From: Caulobacter flavus | GTDB taxonomy: Bacteria; Pseudomonadota; Alphaproteobacteria; Caulobacterales; Caulobacteraceae | Direction: 5' to 3' | DNA length: 64,000 nucleotides | NCBI RefSeq assembly: GCF_003722335.1 | Contig: NZ_CP026100.1 | Span: 2,206,001-2,270,000 of the forward strand | Shown here: positions 10,732 to 19,533 of the stretch, piece by piece | How positions within the stretch are numbered: position 1 is the first letter of the stretch | Layout: every line of letters begins with the position of its first letter | Translations under genes and position numbers: made by a program | The notes under the pieces: model-generated | Seen by the model: only the letters and a program-made list of their open reading frames with translations | Told to the model about the DNA's origin: nothing | The model's database searches: none

Positions 10732-12210
10732 TCAGTCGATCGGGCTCCAGCGGGTCTCGACCGTCTGGATGCCGCCGCCGCCGCCGCGCTTGGGGCCGCG
10801 GAAGTCGCCGCCCTGCTTGGCGCCCCCTTGGGCGCCGCCGCCTTGGGCGTTGCGGCCCTGACCGCCGCGCCCGCCGTTGCGGCCGTCGCTGCGACCCTGG
10901 GCCTGACGGCCTTCGCCGCCGCCCTTGCCCGGGGCGCTCTTGCCCTGGCCGCCGCCGTTGCGGTTGCGCTTGCGGCGCAGTTCCGACGGGACGTTGTTGC
11001 GCGGGTCGGCCTTGCGCGGGTCGACGTACTTCTCGGCCGGAGCCAGCTTGTCGGCGACGGCCGCGGCGGCCGCCAGGGCCTTGTCGTTGCGGCGGTCGAA
11101 GGACGGGATCTTCTGGCGGGTGGCCTTCTCGATGTCCTTCAGCAGGCTGCGCTCGTCGTCCGAGCAGAAGCTGATGGCCACGCCGTCCTTGCCCTTGCGG
11201 GCGGTGCGGCCGATCCGGTGGACATAGGCCTCCGGCACGTTGGGCAGCTCGTAGTTGAAGACGTGGCTGATGTCGTTGACGTCGATGCCGCGGGCGGCGA
11301 TGTCGGTCGCGACCAGGGCCTTGACCTCGCCGGCCTTGAAGGCGGCCAGGGCGCGCTCGCGCTGGCCCTGCGTCTTGTCGCCGTGGATCGAGGCGGCCTC
11401 GATGCCGGCGGCGGTCAGGTACTTGGCCACGCGGTCGGCGCCGCGCTTGGTGCGGGTGAAGACGATCGAACGCTCGACGGCGCGATCGGCCAGCAGTTCG
11501 GCCAGCAGCGGGCGCTTGCGCTGAGCTTCGATGTAGATCAGCGACTGGTCGATGCGCTCGACCGTGGTGGCCTGCGGGGTGATCGAGACCGAGGCCGGGT
11601 TCTTCAGCAGTTCGCCGGCCAGCTTGCCGATCTCGCCCGGCATGGTGGCCGAGAAGAACAGGTTCTGGCGGTCCTTGGGCAGCTGGCTGGCGATCTTGCG
11701 GATCGGCACCACGAAGCCCAGGTCGAGCATCTGGTCGGCTTCGTCGAGCACGAAGATCTCGACGCCGCCCAGGGTGGCGCTCTTTTCGCCCAGGTGGTCC
11801 ATCAGACGGCCCGGGGTGGCGACGACCACGTCGACGCCGGCGGCCAGGGCGCGCATCTGCGGGCCGTACTTCACGCCGCCGAAGATGGTGGCGACCGAGA
11901 GGCCCAGGTGGGCGGCGTAGGCCTTGAAGTTGTCGGCGATCTGCGTCGCGAGTTCGCGGGTCGGGGACAGGACCAGGCAGCGGAAGCCGCGGCGCGGGGC
12001 CGGACGGCGGTCCTCGGCCAGGCGGTGCAGGATCGGCAGGGCGAAGGCGGCGGTCTTGCCGGTGCCGGTCTGGGCGATGCCCAGCAGATCGCGGCCCTTC
12101 ATGACGATCGGAATGGCCTGGGCCTGGATCGGGGTGGGCTGGGTGTAGCCCTTGTCGGCCAGGGCCTTGAGGATCGGCTTGGCCAGGCCAAGGTCGGTGA
12201 ATTGAGTCAC
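10732..12210 (-). CDS. DEAD-box RNA helicase, RhlE-like
   Basis: An ATP-dependent RNA helicase, probably acting in ribosome assembly or the RNA degradosome, particularly in the cold. All core motifs are visible: Q-motif region LADKGYTQPTPIQAQAIP, motif I AQTGTGKT, Ia PTRELA, II DEAD, III SAT, then RGIDV and HRIGRTAR. The C-terminal tail of about 120 residues is basic and rich in Gly, Arg and Asn (GGGQGKSAPGKGGGEG and similar), typical of RhlE tails that bind RNA. The GTG at 12210 matches the usual N-terminus (TQFTDLGLAKPI); an upstream ATG at 12261 is possible. A terminator follows. Confidence 0.93.
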   Translation of the reverse strand: MTQFTDLGLAKPILKALADKGYTQPTPIQAQAIPIVMKGRDLLGIAQTGTGKTAAFALPILHRLAEDRRPAPRRGFRCLVLSPTRELATQIADNFKAYAAHLGLSVATIFGGVKYGPQMRALAAGVDVVVATPGRLMDHLGEKSATLGGVEIFVLDEADQMLDLGFVVPIRKIASQLPKDRQNLFFSATMPGEIGKLAGELLKNPASVSITPQATTVERIDQSLIYIEAQRKRPLLAELLADRAVERSIVFTRTKRGADRVAKYLTAAGIEAASIHGDKTQGQRERALAAFKAGEVKALVATDIAARGIDVNDISHVFNYELPNVPEAYVHRIGRTARKGKDGVAISFCSDDERSLLKDIEKATRQKIPSFDRRNDKALAAAAAVADKLAPAEKYVDPRKADPRNNVPSELRRKRNRNGGGQGKSAPGKGGGEGRQAQGRSDGRNGGRGGQGRNAQGGGAQGGAKQGGDFRGPKRGGGGGIQTVETRWSPID

Positions 12211-12494
12211 TGCGGACGTATCTTTCGTACGGTCGCGAGACGGCGCGCGCGGTCCTCGCACGGCTCGCCTGGCGGCGGGTCGGTGGGGAGCGCCCCGCGT
12301 GATACGGGCGGTCTATGAGAAGCTTTCAGGGCGCTCGACAGGCTGAACCCAGAGGGGTCCGTCACGCGGCTGGAGCACCGATAGCGCCTATTGGCGCGCC
12401 GCTCATATCGTATATCGCAGGTGCGAAGTCAAGGGCGGGCCCCAAGGCGGGCCTTGAGGGGCAAGGGTTTGCGGGCAGGCCGACCGCCGTGCCG
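12211..12494. other. Intergenic region upstream of the helicase gene
   Basis: About 280 bases between the helicase start and repeat element B. It must hold the leftward helicase promoter. Part (12400-12430) is less GC-rich, with ctcatatcgtatatcgcagg. The long leader fits a cold-responsive mRNA, but that is speculation; no clear riboswitch or hairpin was seen. Confidence 0.35.
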
Positions 12495-12613
12495 GCCCCC
12501 TCCGGCCCTCCGGGCCACCTCCCCCAGCGGGGGAGGATCTCTTGGCGCTCAGCTTGCGGCTTCGAAATGCTCCCCCACTGGGGGAGCTGTCGGCAAAGCC
12601 GACTGAGGGGGCG
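12495..12613. repeat. GC-rich inverted-repeat element, copy B, overlapping a stop codon
   Basis: Two half-units in opposite orientation: 12495-12540 (CCCCCTCCGGCCCTCCGGGCC then ACCTCCCCC..GGGGGAGGATCT) and 12567-12613 (ATGCTCCCCCACTGGGGGAG then CTGTCGGC..GCCGACTGAGGGGGC). The right half-unit lies inside the 3' end of the GGDEF-EAL gene, which terminates in the spacer between the halves. Confidence 0.85.
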
Positions 12614-14765
12614 CCGCCGGCGCTGAAAACGCCACCACCTCCGACAGCCCGCGCGCTGCGGTCGCCGCCACCCCCAGCAGCGCCGCGATCTCGCCGGCCG
12701 GCTTGGGGCGGCTGATGAAGTAGCCCTGGATCTCGCCGCAGCCCTGGCGGCGCAGTTCGTGCAGCTGCTCCTCGGACTCCACGCCCTCGGCGGTGGTGGT
12801 GATGCCCAGGCTGGCGCCCAGGTCGAGGACGGCCTTGATGATCGCCAGCGCGTCGGCGTCGTCGAGGATGTCGCGCACGAAGGTCTGGTCGATCTTGATC
12901 TTGTCGAACGGGAAGCTGCGCAGATAGCTCAGCGAGCTGTAGCCCGTGCCGAAGTCGTCCATCGAGATGCGCACGCCCAGGGCTTTCAGGTCGTGCAGTA
13001 TGGCCATGTTCGAGGCGCTGTCCTGCAGCAGGACGCTCTCGGTGATCTCCAGCTCCAGCCGCTCGGCCGGCAGGCCCGAGGCGGCCAGGGCCTGGACGAC
13101 GGTGGCGGCCAGGCGCCGGTCGCGGAACTGGGCGGGCGACAGGTTCACGGCCAGGCGCACGTGCTCGGGCCAGCGGGCGGCCTCGTCGCAGGCGGCGCGC
13201 AGCACCCAGTCGCCCAGCGCCCCGATCAGGCCGATTTCCTCGGCCAGCGGGATGAACTCGCCGGGCGAGACCATGCCGCGCTCGGGATGGAACCAGCGCA
13301 GCAGGGCCTCGCAGCCGGTGACGCGATCGGCCTCGAGGTCGAACAGCGGCTGGTAGAACAGTTCGAACTGGCCCTCGGCCAGGGCGCGGCGCAGATCCAG
13401 TTCCAGCGCCCGGCGGGCCTGCAACTGCTCGTCCATGGCCCGTTCGAAGAAGTGGAAGGTGCCCTTGCCGTCGGCCTTGGCGCGGTAGAGGGCCATGTCG
13501 GCCTTCTTCAGCAGTTCGTCGCAGTCCAGGCCGTCGTCGGGCGAGACGGCGACGCCGACGCTGCCGCCGATCACCACCTGATGGCCCAGCAGGTCGAACG
13601 GGGCTTCCAAGGCCTCGACGATGCGGGCGGCCAGGCGCGTGGCGCCCGAAAGGTCGGTCAGGCCCATCTGCACCACGGCGAACTCGTCGCCGCCCAGGCG
13701 GGCCACGGTGTCGCCGTCGCGCACGCACGCCCGCAGGCGCTCGGCGGCGGCCTTCAGCAGGGCGTCGCCCACCGGGTGGCCAAGCGTGTCGTTGACCACC
13801 TTGAAGCGGTCGAGGTCGACGCAGTGCACGGCCACCAGATCCTCGCGCCGCGCGGCGCGGGCCAGGGCGTCGGAAAGATCCTTGTGGAACAGCAGGCGGT
13901 TGGGCAGTTCGGTCAGCGGGTCGTAGTGGGCCAGGCGCGCGATCTGGGCTTCGGCCCGCTTGCGCTCGGCGATGTCCTCCGAAACGCCCAGCAGGTATTC
14001 GGGCCGGCCGTCGCCGTCGAGGATGGCGATCTTCTTGGTGCGCAGGATGGCGGTGGTGCCGTCCTTGCGGGGGATCAGGTCCTCCTCGATGACCTTGACC
14101 TCGCCCGAGCGCACGACCTCGGCGTCGCGGGCGTGGTAGATCGCCGCCTGCACCGGATCGAAGAAGGCCTCGTCGGTGCGGCCGATCATCTCCTCGCGCG
14201 AATAGCCCAGGATCTTCTCGCCGGCGCGGTTGAGCAGGACGTAGCTCTGGTCGGACGCGCGCTTGACGAACACCATCGACGGGATGGACTCGACCACGGC
14301 GGTCATGAAGGTGCGGGCGCGCTCCTCGTCGGCCTTCGCCGAGGCCAGGGCGTCGAGGTTGCGGCGGTTGGTCTCGCTGGCGGCCTGCAGTAGGCCGATC
14401 ACCGTGCCGACGCCCAGATAGCGCCCGCCGTCGGTGACGATGAAGCCGCGCAGCAGGTCGCTGGCGCGATAGGACAGGCTGTCGTTGGTGAAGGCGGCCA
14501 GCTCGACGTCGGCCTCGACGACCAGCGGCTGGTTGTCCATCAGCACTTCGATGGGACGGTTGGCGTAGAGGGCGCGGCCGTACTCGGCGGCCATGCGCAG
14601 GAAGAAGGCGTTGCGCTCGACCAGGCCCACGGGCCGGTCGTCGGCGTCGAGCACCGGAATGATCAGGGTGTCGGGCTCCTCACGGAACCGCTCGTACAGG
14701 GTCTTGCCCAGGTCTTCCGCCCGCGCCGGGGTCAGGGAAGAAACCGTGTCGCGCAAGGTGAACAT
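12549..14765 (-). CDS. Cyclic-di-GMP synthase/phosphodiesterase with CBS-like, PAS, GGDEF and EAL domains
   Basis: A 738-residue cytoplasmic protein. Residues 1-140 resemble a CBS-pair sensor (IPVLDADDRPVGLVERN, IVTDGGRYLGVGTV). A PAS domain with its PAC end GVSEDIAERKRAEAQ spans about 150-275. The GGDEF domain carries the intact catalytic motif GGDEF and an inhibitory-site RxxD (RDGD) five residues before it. The EAL domain has CEALLRW, NLSPAQFRD, DDFGTGYSSL and AEGVES, so both activities could be live. It may make and degrade cyclic-di-GMP in response to ligand or redox cues. The last 19 or so residues (PQSALPTAPPVGEHFEAAS) are encoded by a dispersed repeat element. Confidence 0.93.
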   Translation of the reverse strand: MFTLRDTVSSLTPARAEDLGKTLYERFREEPDTLIIPVLDADDRPVGLVERNAFFLRMAAEYGRALYANRPIEVLMDNQPLVVEADVELAAFTNDSLSYRASDLLRGFIVTDGGRYLGVGTVIGLLQAASETNRRNLDALASAKADEERARTFMTAVVESIPSMVFVKRASDQSYVLLNRAGEKILGYSREEMIGRTDEAFFDPVQAAIYHARDAEVVRSGEVKVIEEDLIPRKDGTTAILRTKKIAILDGDGRPEYLLGVSEDIAERKRAEAQIARLAHYDPLTELPNRLLFHKDLSDALARAARREDLVAVHCVDLDRFKVVNDTLGHPVGDALLKAAAERLRACVRDGDTVARLGGDEFAVVQMGLTDLSGATRLAARIVEALEAPFDLLGHQVVIGGSVGVAVSPDDGLDCDELLKKADMALYRAKADGKGTFHFFERAMDEQLQARRALELDLRRALAEGQFELFYQPLFDLEADRVTGCEALLRWFHPERGMVSPGEFIPLAEEIGLIGALGDWVLRAACDEAARWPEHVRLAVNLSPAQFRDRRLAATVVQALAASGLPAERLELEITESVLLQDSASNMAILHDLKALGVRISMDDFGTGYSSLSYLRSFPFDKIKIDQTFVRDILDDADALAIIKAVLDLGASLGITTTAEGVESEEQLHELRRQGCGEIQGYFISRPKPAGEIAALLGVAATAARGLSEVVAFSAPAAPPQSALPTAPPVGEHFEAAS

Positions 14766-15059
14766 CGGAATACGCCTCCACTCGCGAGGGGGAATGACGG
14801 TTTCACGCCTAACGAGGTGCTAAACTTGACCGTGCGACATCGAGTTTCGCGAAAACTTCATCGGCGCGTCACAGTGGTTGCGGTCGCATTTACTGTGGTC
14901 TCGATCCGCGAATACTCAGTGGTCGGACGAAGCGGATTTCGTCCGTCTCGATCGCGTGGTCCGGGCCTTCGCGCGGGCGCCCGGGCAAAAATGGGCCGCC
15001 GAACGGTTTCCCCGGCCGCCGCCAAGGCCTAGTTAGGGGCCGTTCGAGGAGTGTCCCCA
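14766..15059. other. Divergent intergenic region between the GGDEF-EAL gene and the DMT transporter
   Basis: About 294 bases with divergent genes on both sides, so promoters for both must lie here. The stretch 14815-14935 is less GC-rich than the surroundings. No consensus promoter, hairpin or RNA gene could be picked out with confidence. Confidence 0.4.
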
Positions 15060-15956
15060 ATGCCCAGTTCCCTGCCGCTTCGCCATTTCCTGCTGGCTCT
15101 GGCGGTGGTGGCGGTGTGGGGGACCAACTTCGTGGTCATCCGCCAGGCGCTGAACCACCTGCCGCCGCTGACCTTCGCCACCCTGCGCTTCACCCTGGTG
15201 CTGCTGCCGCTGGTGTTCTTCGTGAAGCGGCCGGCGGTGTCGTGGCTCAACCTGGCCGGCTATGGCCTGCTGATCGGGGCGGGGCAGTTCGGCCTGCTGT
15301 TCGTGGCGATGGAGGGCCATATCTCGCCGGGCCTGGCCTCGCTGATCCTGCAGACCCAGGTGTTCTTCACCATCGCCCTGGCCATGCAGATCAACCGCGA
15401 GCGGGTGCGCGGCTTCCAGGTGGTCGCCCTGCTGCTGGCGATCGCGGGCATCCTGATCATCGCCCTGCACGGCGGCGGTTCGGCCACGCCTCTGGGCGTG
15501 GGCCTTGGCCTGCTGGCGGCGCTGAGCTGGGGCTGCGGCAACATCGTCGCGCGCCAGGCCGGTCCGGTGAACATGCTGGGCTACGTGGTCTGGGCCAGCC
15601 TGTTCTCGATCCCGCCGCTGCTGGTCATGGCCCTGTGGCTGGAAGGCTGGCCGGCCATGGTCAAGGGCGTGGCCGGCGCCGATCTGGGCACCTGGCTGGC
15701 GGTGCTGTGGCAGGCGGTGGGCAACACCATGTTCGGCTACGGCGCCTGGGGCTGGCTGCTGGCCCGTCACCCGGCCGCCACCGTCACGCCGATGGCCCTC
15801 CTGGTGCCGGTGTTCGGCATGAGCGCCTCGGCCCTGGTGCTGGGCGAGGGACTGCCGGCCTGGAAGCTGCTGGCGGCGGGCCTGGTGCTGGCCGGCCTGG
15901 CGGTCAACATGCTGTGGCCGAAGATCCGGGCGCTGCGGGCGGCGCCGGCCGCCTGA
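15060..15956 (+). CDS. EamA (DMT) family transporter
   Basis: A 298-residue inner-membrane carrier of the drug/metabolite transporter superfamily. Ten hydrophobic segments are arranged as two EamA repeats, the first beginning LLALAVVAVWGTNFVVIRQA, the second GVGLGLLAALSWGCGNIVAR. The paired motifs WGTNFV and WGCGNIV are typical of the YedA/RhaT-like EamA group. The ATG at 15060 is chosen because GAGGAG ends eight bases before it. The substrate is unknown; relatives export amino acids or metabolites. Confidence 0.9.
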   Translation: MPSSLPLRHFLLALAVVAVWGTNFVVIRQALNHLPPLTFATLRFTLVLLPLVFFVKRPAVSWLNLAGYGLLIGAGQFGLLFVAMEGHISPGLASLILQTQVFFTIALAMQINRERVRGFQVVALLLAIAGILIIALHGGGSATPLGVGLGLLAALSWGCGNIVARQAGPVNMLGYVVWASLFSIPPLLVMALWLEGWPAMVKGVAGADLGTWLAVLWQAVGNTMFGYGAWGWLLARHPAATVTPMALLVPVFGMSASALVLGEGLPAWKLLAAGLVLAGLAVNMLWPKIRALRAAPAA

Positions 15957-16012
15957 CGGGGGTGACTTGACGTCAGGTTGCGCGCGCCCGACCTTCACCG
16001 TGAAGGGGAGGC

Positions 16013-16429
16013 ATGATGCAGCGCAGGACATTTCTGATCGGGACGGCCGGGCTGGTCGCGGTTCCGGCCTTGGCCGACGCCGAAGCCGCCTGGAGCAAGC
16101 CGGTAGCGATCCATTTCGAGCCGGGCGCAAGCACGCCCAGCCAGGGCGACAAGGAACTGGAGGCCGCGGTCGAGGCCTTCCGGCGCCGACCGAATCCTCG
16201 CCGCAACGACCACGTGAGCATCGTCGGCTACATCGACGACGCCGAACTGCGCCAGGGACTGAGAGACCTGCGGCTTGAGCGCGCGGAGAGCGTCGCCGAC
16301 CACTTCAAGCATATGGAACGCGGCGCGGCGTCGCCGAGGCTGCTGCCTGGCAAGCGGCTGCTGGTGGATGTCGCCGGTCCATCTGCCGAGAACCGCGTGG
16401 CCCTGATCTCCTGGCGGCTTAACGCTTGA
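16013..16429 (+). CDS. Exported OmpA-like domain protein (138 aa)
   Basis: The N-terminus MMQRRTFLIGTAGLVAVPALADA looks like a twin-arginine or Sec signal with a cleavage site after ALA. The mature part resembles a shortened OmpA C-terminal (peptidoglycan-associated) domain. VAIHFEPGASTPSQGDKEL corresponds to the first strand and helix, HVSIVGYIDD to the central strand, and LRLERAESVADHF to the NxxLSxxRAxxV helix. Some canonical peptidoglycan-binding residues are changed, so binding is uncertain. AGGGGAGG lies just before two consecutive ATGs (16013 and 16016), and the second may be the true start. Confidence 0.72.
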   Translation: MMQRRTFLIGTAGLVAVPALADAEAAWSKPVAIHFEPGASTPSQGDKELEAAVEAFRRRPNPRRNDHVSIVGYIDDAELRQGLRDLRLERAESVADHFKHMERGAASPRLLPGKRLLVDVAGPSAENRVALISWRLNA

Positions 16430-16483
16430 AAAGAGGGCGTCGCCCCGGCATCGAGGCGGCGTTCCTTTTCCGAGTGACCGCCG

Positions 16484-17524
16484 ATGACCATCGCCCGCTA
16501 CGACTTCGCTTCCGACAACGTCGCCGGCGCCATGCCCGAGGTGATGGAGGCGCTGCTCGCGGCCAACGCCGGTACGGCGTCGGGCTACGGGAGCGACCAC
16601 GTCAGCCAGGCGGCGGGCGAGCGCATCCGCGCCGCGCTGGACGTCGACGCCGAGGTGAAGTTCATGCCGTCGGGCACGGCCGCCAACGCCTTCGCCCTGA
16701 CCCTGCTGGCCTCGCCGCACGAGGCGGTTCTGGCCCACGAGCATGCCCACATCTGCACCGACGAGACCGGCGCGCCGGGCTTCTTCGGCCAGGGCGTGGG
16801 GCTGATCGGCCTGCCGGGCGCCTCGGGCAAGATCGAGCTTTCGGCGCTGGAGGAGGCGCTGGCCCAGCCCGACGTCTCCTACCGCCAGCCGGCGGCGGCC
16901 CTGTCACTGACCACGGCCACCGAGTACGGCACGGTCTATTCGGAGGCGGCCCTCAAGGCGCTGGTCGATCCGGTCAAGGCCAAAGGCTACGGCGTGCACC
17001 TGGACGGCGCGCGGCTGGCCAACGCCGTGGCGGCCGGCTTCGACCTCAAGGCCGTGGGGCGGCTGGGCGTCGACCTTCTGGTCATGGGCGGCACGAAGGC
17101 CGGCTCGACGCCGACCGAGGCGGTGGTGTTCCTGAACCCCGAGCACCGCCGCCGTCTCGACGCGCGGATCAAGCACGCCGGACAGTTGATCTCCAAAGGC
17201 CGGTTCCTGGCCGCGCCGTGGCTGGGGCTGCTGGACGAGAACGGCGGGACCGGGCCGTGGGCCGCCCGCGCCGCGCACGCCAACGCCATGGCCCGCAAGC
17301 TGGCCGACCTGATGCCCTATCCGATCGCCCATCCGGTCGAGGCCAACGGAATCTTCGTGACGATGAGCGACGCGGCCCTCGAGCGCCTGCGCGGCGAGGG
17401 GTGGTTCGTCTATCGCTTCCTGGACGGTTCGGCCCGCTTCATGTGCTCGTGGGCGACCACCGTTGAGATGGTGGAGGCGCTGGGTGCGGCTCTCGCTAAG
17501 ATTGCCCTCGACGAACCGGTGTAG
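16484..17524 (+). CDS. ltaE: Low-specificity L-threonine aldolase
   Basis: A PLP enzyme of fold type I that cleaves L-threonine or allo-threonine to glycine and acetaldehyde. Its 346 residues are a normal length. The N-terminal signature is DFASDNVAGAMPEVMEAL; the PLP-stacking and phosphate region is FMPSGTAANAFAL. HLDGARLANA carries the cofactor-binding Asp and Arg, and the Schiff-base lysine is in VMGGTKAGSTPTEA. The related beta-eliminating lyase family is the alternative, but the overall sequence is aldolase-like. It stands alone, followed by a short hairpin. Confidence 0.9.
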   Translation: MTIARYDFASDNVAGAMPEVMEALLAANAGTASGYGSDHVSQAAGERIRAALDVDAEVKFMPSGTAANAFALTLLASPHEAVLAHEHAHICTDETGAPGFFGQGVGLIGLPGASGKIELSALEEALAQPDVSYRQPAAALSLTTATEYGTVYSEAALKALVDPVKAKGYGVHLDGARLANAVAAGFDLKAVGRLGVDLLVMGGTKAGSTPTEAVVFLNPEHRRRLDARIKHAGQLISKGRFLAAPWLGLLDENGGTGPWAARAAHANAMARKLADLMPYPIAHPVEANGIFVTMSDAALERLRGEGWFVYRFLDGSARFMCSWATTVEMVEALGAALAKIALDEPV

Positions 17525-17542
17525 CGTCGGTATCTAGAGCTT

Positions 17543-17566
17543 GACTGTTTCGGGGGTGAAACAGTC
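17543..17566. other. Perfect 9-bp hairpin between ltaE and the lipoprotein operon
   Basis: GACTGTTTC (17543-17551) pairs with GAAACAGTC (17558-17566) around a 6-base G-rich loop. There is no T-run, so it may be an operator or mRNA structure in the leader of the following operon. Confidence 0.6.
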
Positions 17567-17590
17567 GGGGGCATATCTGGGGGCTCATCC

Positions 17591-18280
17591 GTGTCCGTTT
17601 TTCGTAGCGTCGCCATCACGGCGTGCCTGTTTCTGGCCGCCTGCACCACCACCAACACCCGTCTGGCCGACAAGGCGCCGACCAAGCCGGCGGCGGGCGC
17701 CAAGATCCTGATCGTCCAGCCGGACATCGAGCTGAGCCTGCTGACGGTCACCGGCCTGCAGGAAGCGCGCGCCGACTGGTCCAGCCAGGCCCGCGCCAAC
17801 ATCAAGCGCGAACTGGAAGAGGCCGCGACCGCCAAGTCGCACGTCTTCCGCTCGCTGGATCCGGCCAGCGTCGAGGACCAGCGCGCCCTGCAGCTGCTGC
17901 GCCTGCACGAAGCCGTCGGCGACTCGATCCGCGGCTTCAACTACGGCCTCTACAAACTGCCGACCAAGAAGAGCTTCGACTGGACGCTCGGCGCCGGCAC
18001 GCAGAGCTTGGCCCAGACCTATGACGCCGACTACGCCCTGTTCACCACGGGTCGTGGTTCCTATTCCAGCGGCGGGCGTAAGGCCGCCATGGTCGGCGCG
18101 GCCCTGCTCGGCGTGGGCCTGCCGATGGCCCAGCAATACGCCTTCACCTCGCTGATCGACCTGAAGACCGGCAAGGTGGTGTGGTTCAACGTCGCCATGG
18201 CCGGCACCGACTCCGACATGCGCTCGCCCGAGGGCGCGGAGACCTTCGCCAAGGCCCTGCTGAAGGACGCGCCGCTCTGA
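17591..18280 (+). CDS. Lipoprotein of unknown function, first gene of a three-gene envelope operon
   Basis: A 229-residue lipoprotein starting with GTG. The signal is FRSVAITACLFLAACTTTNT with the lipobox LAAC, so the mature protein begins at that Cys. The body resembles the uncharacterised lipoproteins that accompany M48 proteases: a strand ILIVQPDIELSLLTVTG, a helical part, then DADYALFTTGRGSYSSGGRK and a glycine-rich AAMVGAALLGVGLPMA. The final strand IDLKTGKVVWFNVAM is reminiscent of a GNA1162/YajG-like beta sheet. The stop codon overlaps the protease ATG by one base. Role inferred as an envelope partner. Confidence 0.82.
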   Translation: MSVFRSVAITACLFLAACTTTNTRLADKAPTKPAAGAKILIVQPDIELSLLTVTGLQEARADWSSQARANIKRELEEAATAKSHVFRSLDPASVEDQRALQLLRLHEAVGDSIRGFNYGLYKLPTKKSFDWTLGAGTQSLAQTYDADYALFTTGRGSYSSGGRKAAMVGAALLGVGLPMAQQYAFTSLIDLKTGKVVWFNVAMAGTDSDMRSPEGAETFAKALLKDAPL

Positions 18281-19533
18281 TGCCCCGCGTCCTTCGCCCG
18301 CGGGCGAAGGGCCTGGCCCTGCTGGCCGCCGCCGTCCTGGCGGCGGCGCCGGCGGGCGCCCAACCCCGCGCCCCGCACCTGCGCCCGGCCGAGACCTCCG
18401 ACGAGGGCGGCATCTGGGCGCTGTCGGAGAAGGCCGAACTCGCGGCCCGCCAGTCGGCCGAGCGCAACCGCGATCCGGCCCTCAACGCCTATGTCGCCGG
18501 GATCATCGCCAAGCTGGCGCCCGAGTACCAGGGCGACATCCGCGTCTATGTGATGGACCGGCCGTTCTTCAACGCCCAGATGGCCGCCAACGGCTACGGC
18601 GAGGTCTGGTCCAGCGTCCTGTTGCGGGCGCAGAGCGAGGACGAGCTGGCCTATGTGCTGGGCCACGAGATCGGTCACTTCTCGGAGAACCACTCGATCG
18701 AGTCCTACCGCTCGCTGAAGGCGAGGCTGGGCGCGACCATGGTGCTGCAGGCCGTGGTGACCGTCGCCGCCGCCGGCGCGGCCGTCAACGCGGGCTCGGC
18801 CCAGGGGGCCACCGACATCATGCGCGCGGCCAGCGCCGTCAGCGACCTGATCTATCTGGGACAGCTGGCGGCCTATTTCGGCTATTCGCGCGAGAACGAG
18901 AGCGAAGCCGACGCCCTGGGCTTCAAGCGGGCGGTCGCGGCGGGCTACGACCCCGCCGCCGGCGCCGCCATCTGGCGCTCGCTGATGGCCGAGACCGAGG
19001 CCTCCAGCTTCAAGCGCGTGCGCGAGCAGCAGGCCCGGCCCAACGTCTTCAACACCCATCCGCTCAGCGTCGAGCGGGTGAAGGCCCTCGACGACATGGC
19101 CGCCAAGAGCCCGGTCAAGGCCTCGACATCCGATCGCAAGGCCTATCGGGCGATGATCCGCCCGCATCTGGCCGTCTGGCTGAAGGACGACCTGCGCCGG
19201 CGCGACTATGGCCAGAGCCTGGTCCTGATCGACCGGCTGTCGACCCAGGGCGAGGACCTCGGGGTCCTGACCTTCTACCGCGCCGAGGCCTATCGTCAGC
19301 GGCGCGGCGAGGGCGACCTCGAGCTGGCCCGCAAGGCCTATGCCGAGGCCGGCGCCCATGCCGACGCGCCGATCGCCGCCTGGCGCTGCCTGGGCGACCT
19401 GTCGCTGCAGGCCGGCGACCGCGCGGCCGCCAAGACCGCCTACGAAACCTATCTCGCCCGTGCGCCCCAGGCGCAGGACCGCTGGCTGGTCGAGGCCAGC
19501 CTCAAGAAACTCTCCGAAGGAAGCGCGACATGA
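18280..19533 (+). CDS. M48 family metalloprotease with C-terminal TPR-like region
   Basis: A periplasmic zinc protease of the M48 (BepA/YfgC-like) group, 417 residues. A signal peptide (GLALLAAAVLAAAPAGAQ) precedes the catalytic domain. The zinc motif is HEIGH, and the third ligand Glu lies in NESEADALGF. NTHPLSVERVKALDDM is the typical post-catalytic segment. The last 150 residues contain helical repeats (YRAEAYRQRRGEGDLELARK and AAAKTAYETYLARAP), which resemble TPRs for substrate or Bam-complex contact. It is translationally coupled to lipoprotein genes on both sides. A role in outer-membrane protein quality control is a family-based inference. Confidence 0.9.
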   Translation: MPRVLRPRAKGLALLAAAVLAAAPAGAQPRAPHLRPAETSDEGGIWALSEKAELAARQSAERNRDPALNAYVAGIIAKLAPEYQGDIRVYVMDRPFFNAQMAANGYGEVWSSVLLRAQSEDELAYVLGHEIGHFSENHSIESYRSLKARLGATMVLQAVVTVAAAGAAVNAGSAQGATDIMRAASAVSDLIYLGQLAAYFGYSRENESEADALGFKRAVAAGYDPAAGAAIWRSLMAETEASSFKRVREQQARPNVFNTHPLSVERVKALDDMAAKSPVKASTSDRKAYRAMIRPHLAVWLKDDLRRRDYGQSLVLIDRLSTQGEDLGVLTFYRAEAYRQRRGEGDLELARKAYAEAGAHADAPIAAWRCLGDLSLQAGDRAAAKTAYETYLARAPQAQDRWLVEASLKKLSEGSAT

